This document shows, in pieces, positions 4,727 through 6,269 of a stretch of DNA of 6,269 bases. Numbering within the stretch: the stretch's first letter is position 1; every line of letters begins with the position of its first letter. The notes beneath the pieces are model-generated. The model saw nothing but the letters and a program-made list of their open reading frames with translations. It was not told the origin of the DNA and did no database searches. Origin of the DNA: Actinomycetes bacterium. GTDB lineage: Bacteria > Actinomycetota > Actinomycetes > Actinomycetales > Demequinaceae. Location of the stretch: contig JAEYYZ010000186.1 in the NCBI GenBank assembly GCA_023428185.1, positions 1-6,269 of the forward strand, in the 5' to 3' direction. The position numbers and the translations under genes were made by a program.

Positions 4727-5523
4727 ACGCCGTCGCTACGGTCTTGGACGATGTCCGCGCCCAAGGTCGTTCTGCGCTCATTGCGTACTACCCGGTGGGC
4801 TACCCGTCCGTTGAAGCGTCATGCCGCGCCATTACCACCATGGTGGAATCGGGTGCGGACATCATCGAAGTGGGCGTGCCGTATTCGGACCCAGTGCTCG
4901 ATGGCCCCGTTATTCAGTTGGCCGCTGAGCACGCGTTGCGTGCTGGTGCCCGTATTGCTGACGTCTTCCACGGGGTCAAAGCGGCGGTGAGCGCGGGGGC
5001 GCCCGCCGTGGTGATGACCTACTACAACCCCATCCTTCAGTACGGGCTCGACCGCTTTGCTCGCGACCTCGCCCAAGCGGGCGGGTCGGGTGTCATCCTG
5101 CCTGATCTCACCCCGGATGTGGCTCAAGAATGGCTCACCGTGGCGGGGCAATATGGCCTTGCCACCACGTTTCTGGTGGCGCCAAGCTCAACGCAAGAGC
5201 GGATTCACATGACGGTTTCAGCCACCACAGGCTTCATCTATGCAGCCTCGCTCATGGGTGTGACCGGCGAACGTGCCACCGTTGGCAGCCAAGCCGAGCG
5301 TCTAGTCCGCGACACCCGGGCTGCGGGAGCGCGCCACGTGTGTGTAGGCCTTGGTGTTTCCACAGGCGATCAAGCCGCCGACGTGGCGCGATACGCCGAC
5401 GGAGTGATCGTCGGGTCCGCATTCGTACGTTGCGTCACCGACAACCCGGACGAGGCCACCGCGTTTGCAGCCCTACGCGCCAAAGCCCAAGAACTTGCTC
5501 ACGGAGTACGTAGCCACCTGTAA
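4723..5523 (+). CDS. trpA: Tryptophan synthase alpha subunit
   Basis: TIM-barrel enzyme that cleaves indole-3-glycerol phosphate to indole and glyceraldehyde 3-phosphate; indole is channelled to TrpB. The 266-residue length is standard. The two catalytic acids fall at the same numbers as in the E. coli enzyme: Glu49 in IIEVGVPYSDP and Asp60 in VLDGP. Tyr173 and the ASLMGVTGER loop (175-184) form the substrate loop in the form usual for actinobacteria, rather than the Ser-Arg form of enterobacteria. GLGVS (209-213) and IVGSAFV (229-235) are the phosphate-binding regions. ATG at 4723 overlaps the trpB stop as ATGA, ensuring matched amounts of the two subunits. It is followed after 12 bases by lgt. 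Confidence 0.98.
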   Translation: MNAVATVLDDVRAQGRSALIAYYPVGYPSVEASCRAITTMVESGADIIEVGVPYSDPVLDGPVIQLAAEHALRAGARIADVFHGVKAAVSAGAPAVVMTYYNPILQYGLDRFARDLAQAGGSGVILPDLTPDVAQEWLTVAGQYGLATTFLVAPSSTQERIHMTVSATTGFIYAASLMGVTGERATVGSQAERLVRDTRAAGARHVCVGLGVSTGDQAADVARYADGVIVGSAFVRCVTDNPDEATAFAALRAKAQELAHGVRSHL

Positions 5524-5535
5524 GGAAGGCCAAGC

Positions 5536-6269
5536 ATGACGCGCACGTTTATCCCAAGTCCGCCAGCGGAGTGGTCGCAGTTCTCCGTGGGACCCCTCAC
5601 CATTCACGCGTATGCGTTGTTCATTCTCGCGGGGATCTTCTTTGCCATTTGGCTGACCACCAAACGTTGGGTGGAGCGGGGTGGCGATGCCGAGGTAGTG
5701 GCAGACATCGCCGTGTGGGCCGTGCCCTTTGGCATCATCGGTGGCCGCATCTATCACGTCATTTCCACGCCCGGCCCGTACTTTGGTGCAGGAGGCAACC
5801 CCGTTGACGCTCTGAAGATTTGGGAAGGCGGTCTGGGAATCTGGGGTGCCGTCGCCCTTGGCGTGGTGGGCGCGTGGATTGGATGCAAGCGCAAGGGCGT
5901 ATCTCTGCTCGCGTTCATTGACTCCGTGGCACCCGCTGTGCTCATCGCTCAAGCAATTGGACGGTTGGGGAACTGGTTCAACCAAGAGCTCTTTGGGGCT
6001 CCCACCACGTTGCCGTGGGGTCTGCAGATTGACCCTGCATTCCGGCCTACGGGCTTTGAGCAATATGAAACCTTTCACCCCACGTTCCTTTACGAGATGG
6101 TGTGGGCACTCGCCGGAGCCGCGCTGATCGTGTACTTGGATCGCAAGTGGCAGCTTTACGGCGGCCGCGTGTTCTGGTTGTACGTCTTGGTCTACACGTC
6201 CGGGCGGTTGTGGATCGAGGCATTGCGCATCGACACCGCCGTCAAGGTGGGCGGCTTGCGGATCAACGT
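5536..6269 (+). CDS. lgt: Prolipoprotein diacylglyceryl transferase, 3' end outside window
   Basis: Polytopic membrane enzyme that moves diacylglycerol from phosphatidylglycerol to the lipobox cysteine of prelipoproteins, the first step of lipoprotein maturation. The open frame runs from ATG 5536 to the window edge, giving 244 residues without a stop; actinobacterial forms often have a long hydrophilic tail, so the missing part cannot be sized. AAGGAAGG at 5522-5529 overlaps the trpA stop and sits six bases before the ATG. The Lgt signature is at residues 142-154 (GRLGNWFNQELFG), with Arg143, Asn146 and Glu151. The EGGLGIWGA segment (97-105) has Trp103 where the E. coli enzyme has His103. YTSGRLWIEALR (220-231) corresponds to the late Tyr/Arg motif. 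Several hydrophobic helices are visible. It is probably co-transcribed with trpCBA but functionally unrelated. Confidence 0.96.
   Translation, partial: MTRTFIPSPPAEWSQFSVGPLTIHAYALFILAGIFFAIWLTTKRWVERGGDAEVVADIAVWAVPFGIIGGRIYHVISTPGPYFGAGGNPVDALKIWEGGLGIWGAVALGVVGAWIGCKRKGVSLLAFIDSVAPAVLIAQAIGRLGNWFNQELFGAPTTLPWGLQIDPAFRPTGFEQYETFHPTFLYEMVWALAGAALIVYLDRKWQLYGGRVFWLYVLVYTSGRLWIEALRIDTAVKVGGLRIN

Noticed and set aside
4723..5535. Transcription terminator between trpA and lgt
   Set aside because: The gap is only 12 bases and holds the lgt ribosome binding site; no hairpin or T-run is present, which favours co-transcription.
5473..6078. 201-codon reverse-strand open frame over trpA end and lgt
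   Set aside because: Antisense to the clear lgt frame, with low-complexity composition and no family resemblance. The long reverse frames at 2061-2654 and 3605-4120 were rejected for the same reason.

Overview
The window is GC-rich, its genes use mostly G/C-ending codons with several GTG/TTG starts, and all of them lie on the + strand. The content points to an actinobacterium: an HGxxPAAW small membrane protein, then DUF4190 and DUF2752 membrane proteins, then trpC-trpB-trpA-lgt. This is the familiar actinobacterial arrangement of tryptophan genes next to prolipoprotein diacylglyceryl transferase. A Micrococcales-like member is my guess, but the sequence alone does not fix the genus. trpE, trpD and trpF are not in the window. 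In actinobacteria trpE usually lies a little upstream, and the TrpF reaction is commonly done by PriA, so their absence is not surprising.

Layout. Bases 1-75 hold a candidate promoter and a clear ribosome binding site for a 78-residue HGxxPAAW-type membrane protein (76-312, TTG start). Bases 352-2633 carry five small membrane-protein genes in the order DUF4190, DUF2752, DUF4190, DUF2752, DUF4190. The first four look like a tandem duplication of a two-gene DUF4190-DUF2752 unit. The third DUF4190 protein differs in having a long proline-rich tail with six YPQQ repeats. Hairpins occur at three of the junctions (314-328, 1154-1175, 1566-1591), and none has a T-tract.

Bases 2715-5523 are trpC, trpB and trpA, each overlapping the next by four bases (GTGA and ATGA). 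They encode indole-3-glycerol-phosphate synthase and the beta and alpha subunits of tryptophan synthase, which together make the last steps from CdRP to L-tryptophan. All key catalytic residues I could check are present. lgt starts 12 bases after trpA, has its own ribosome binding site, and runs off the right end of the window.

The trp enzymes and Lgt are conventional. The part worth attention is the duplicated DUF4190-DUF2752 membrane module between the HGxxPAAW gene and trpC, whose function is unknown. Its DUF2752 members share an invariant cysteine pattern that probably faces outside the cytoplasm. A nine-codon reading frame with one Trp codon, ending in an ATGA overlap with the trpC start, is a second, weaker point of interest.
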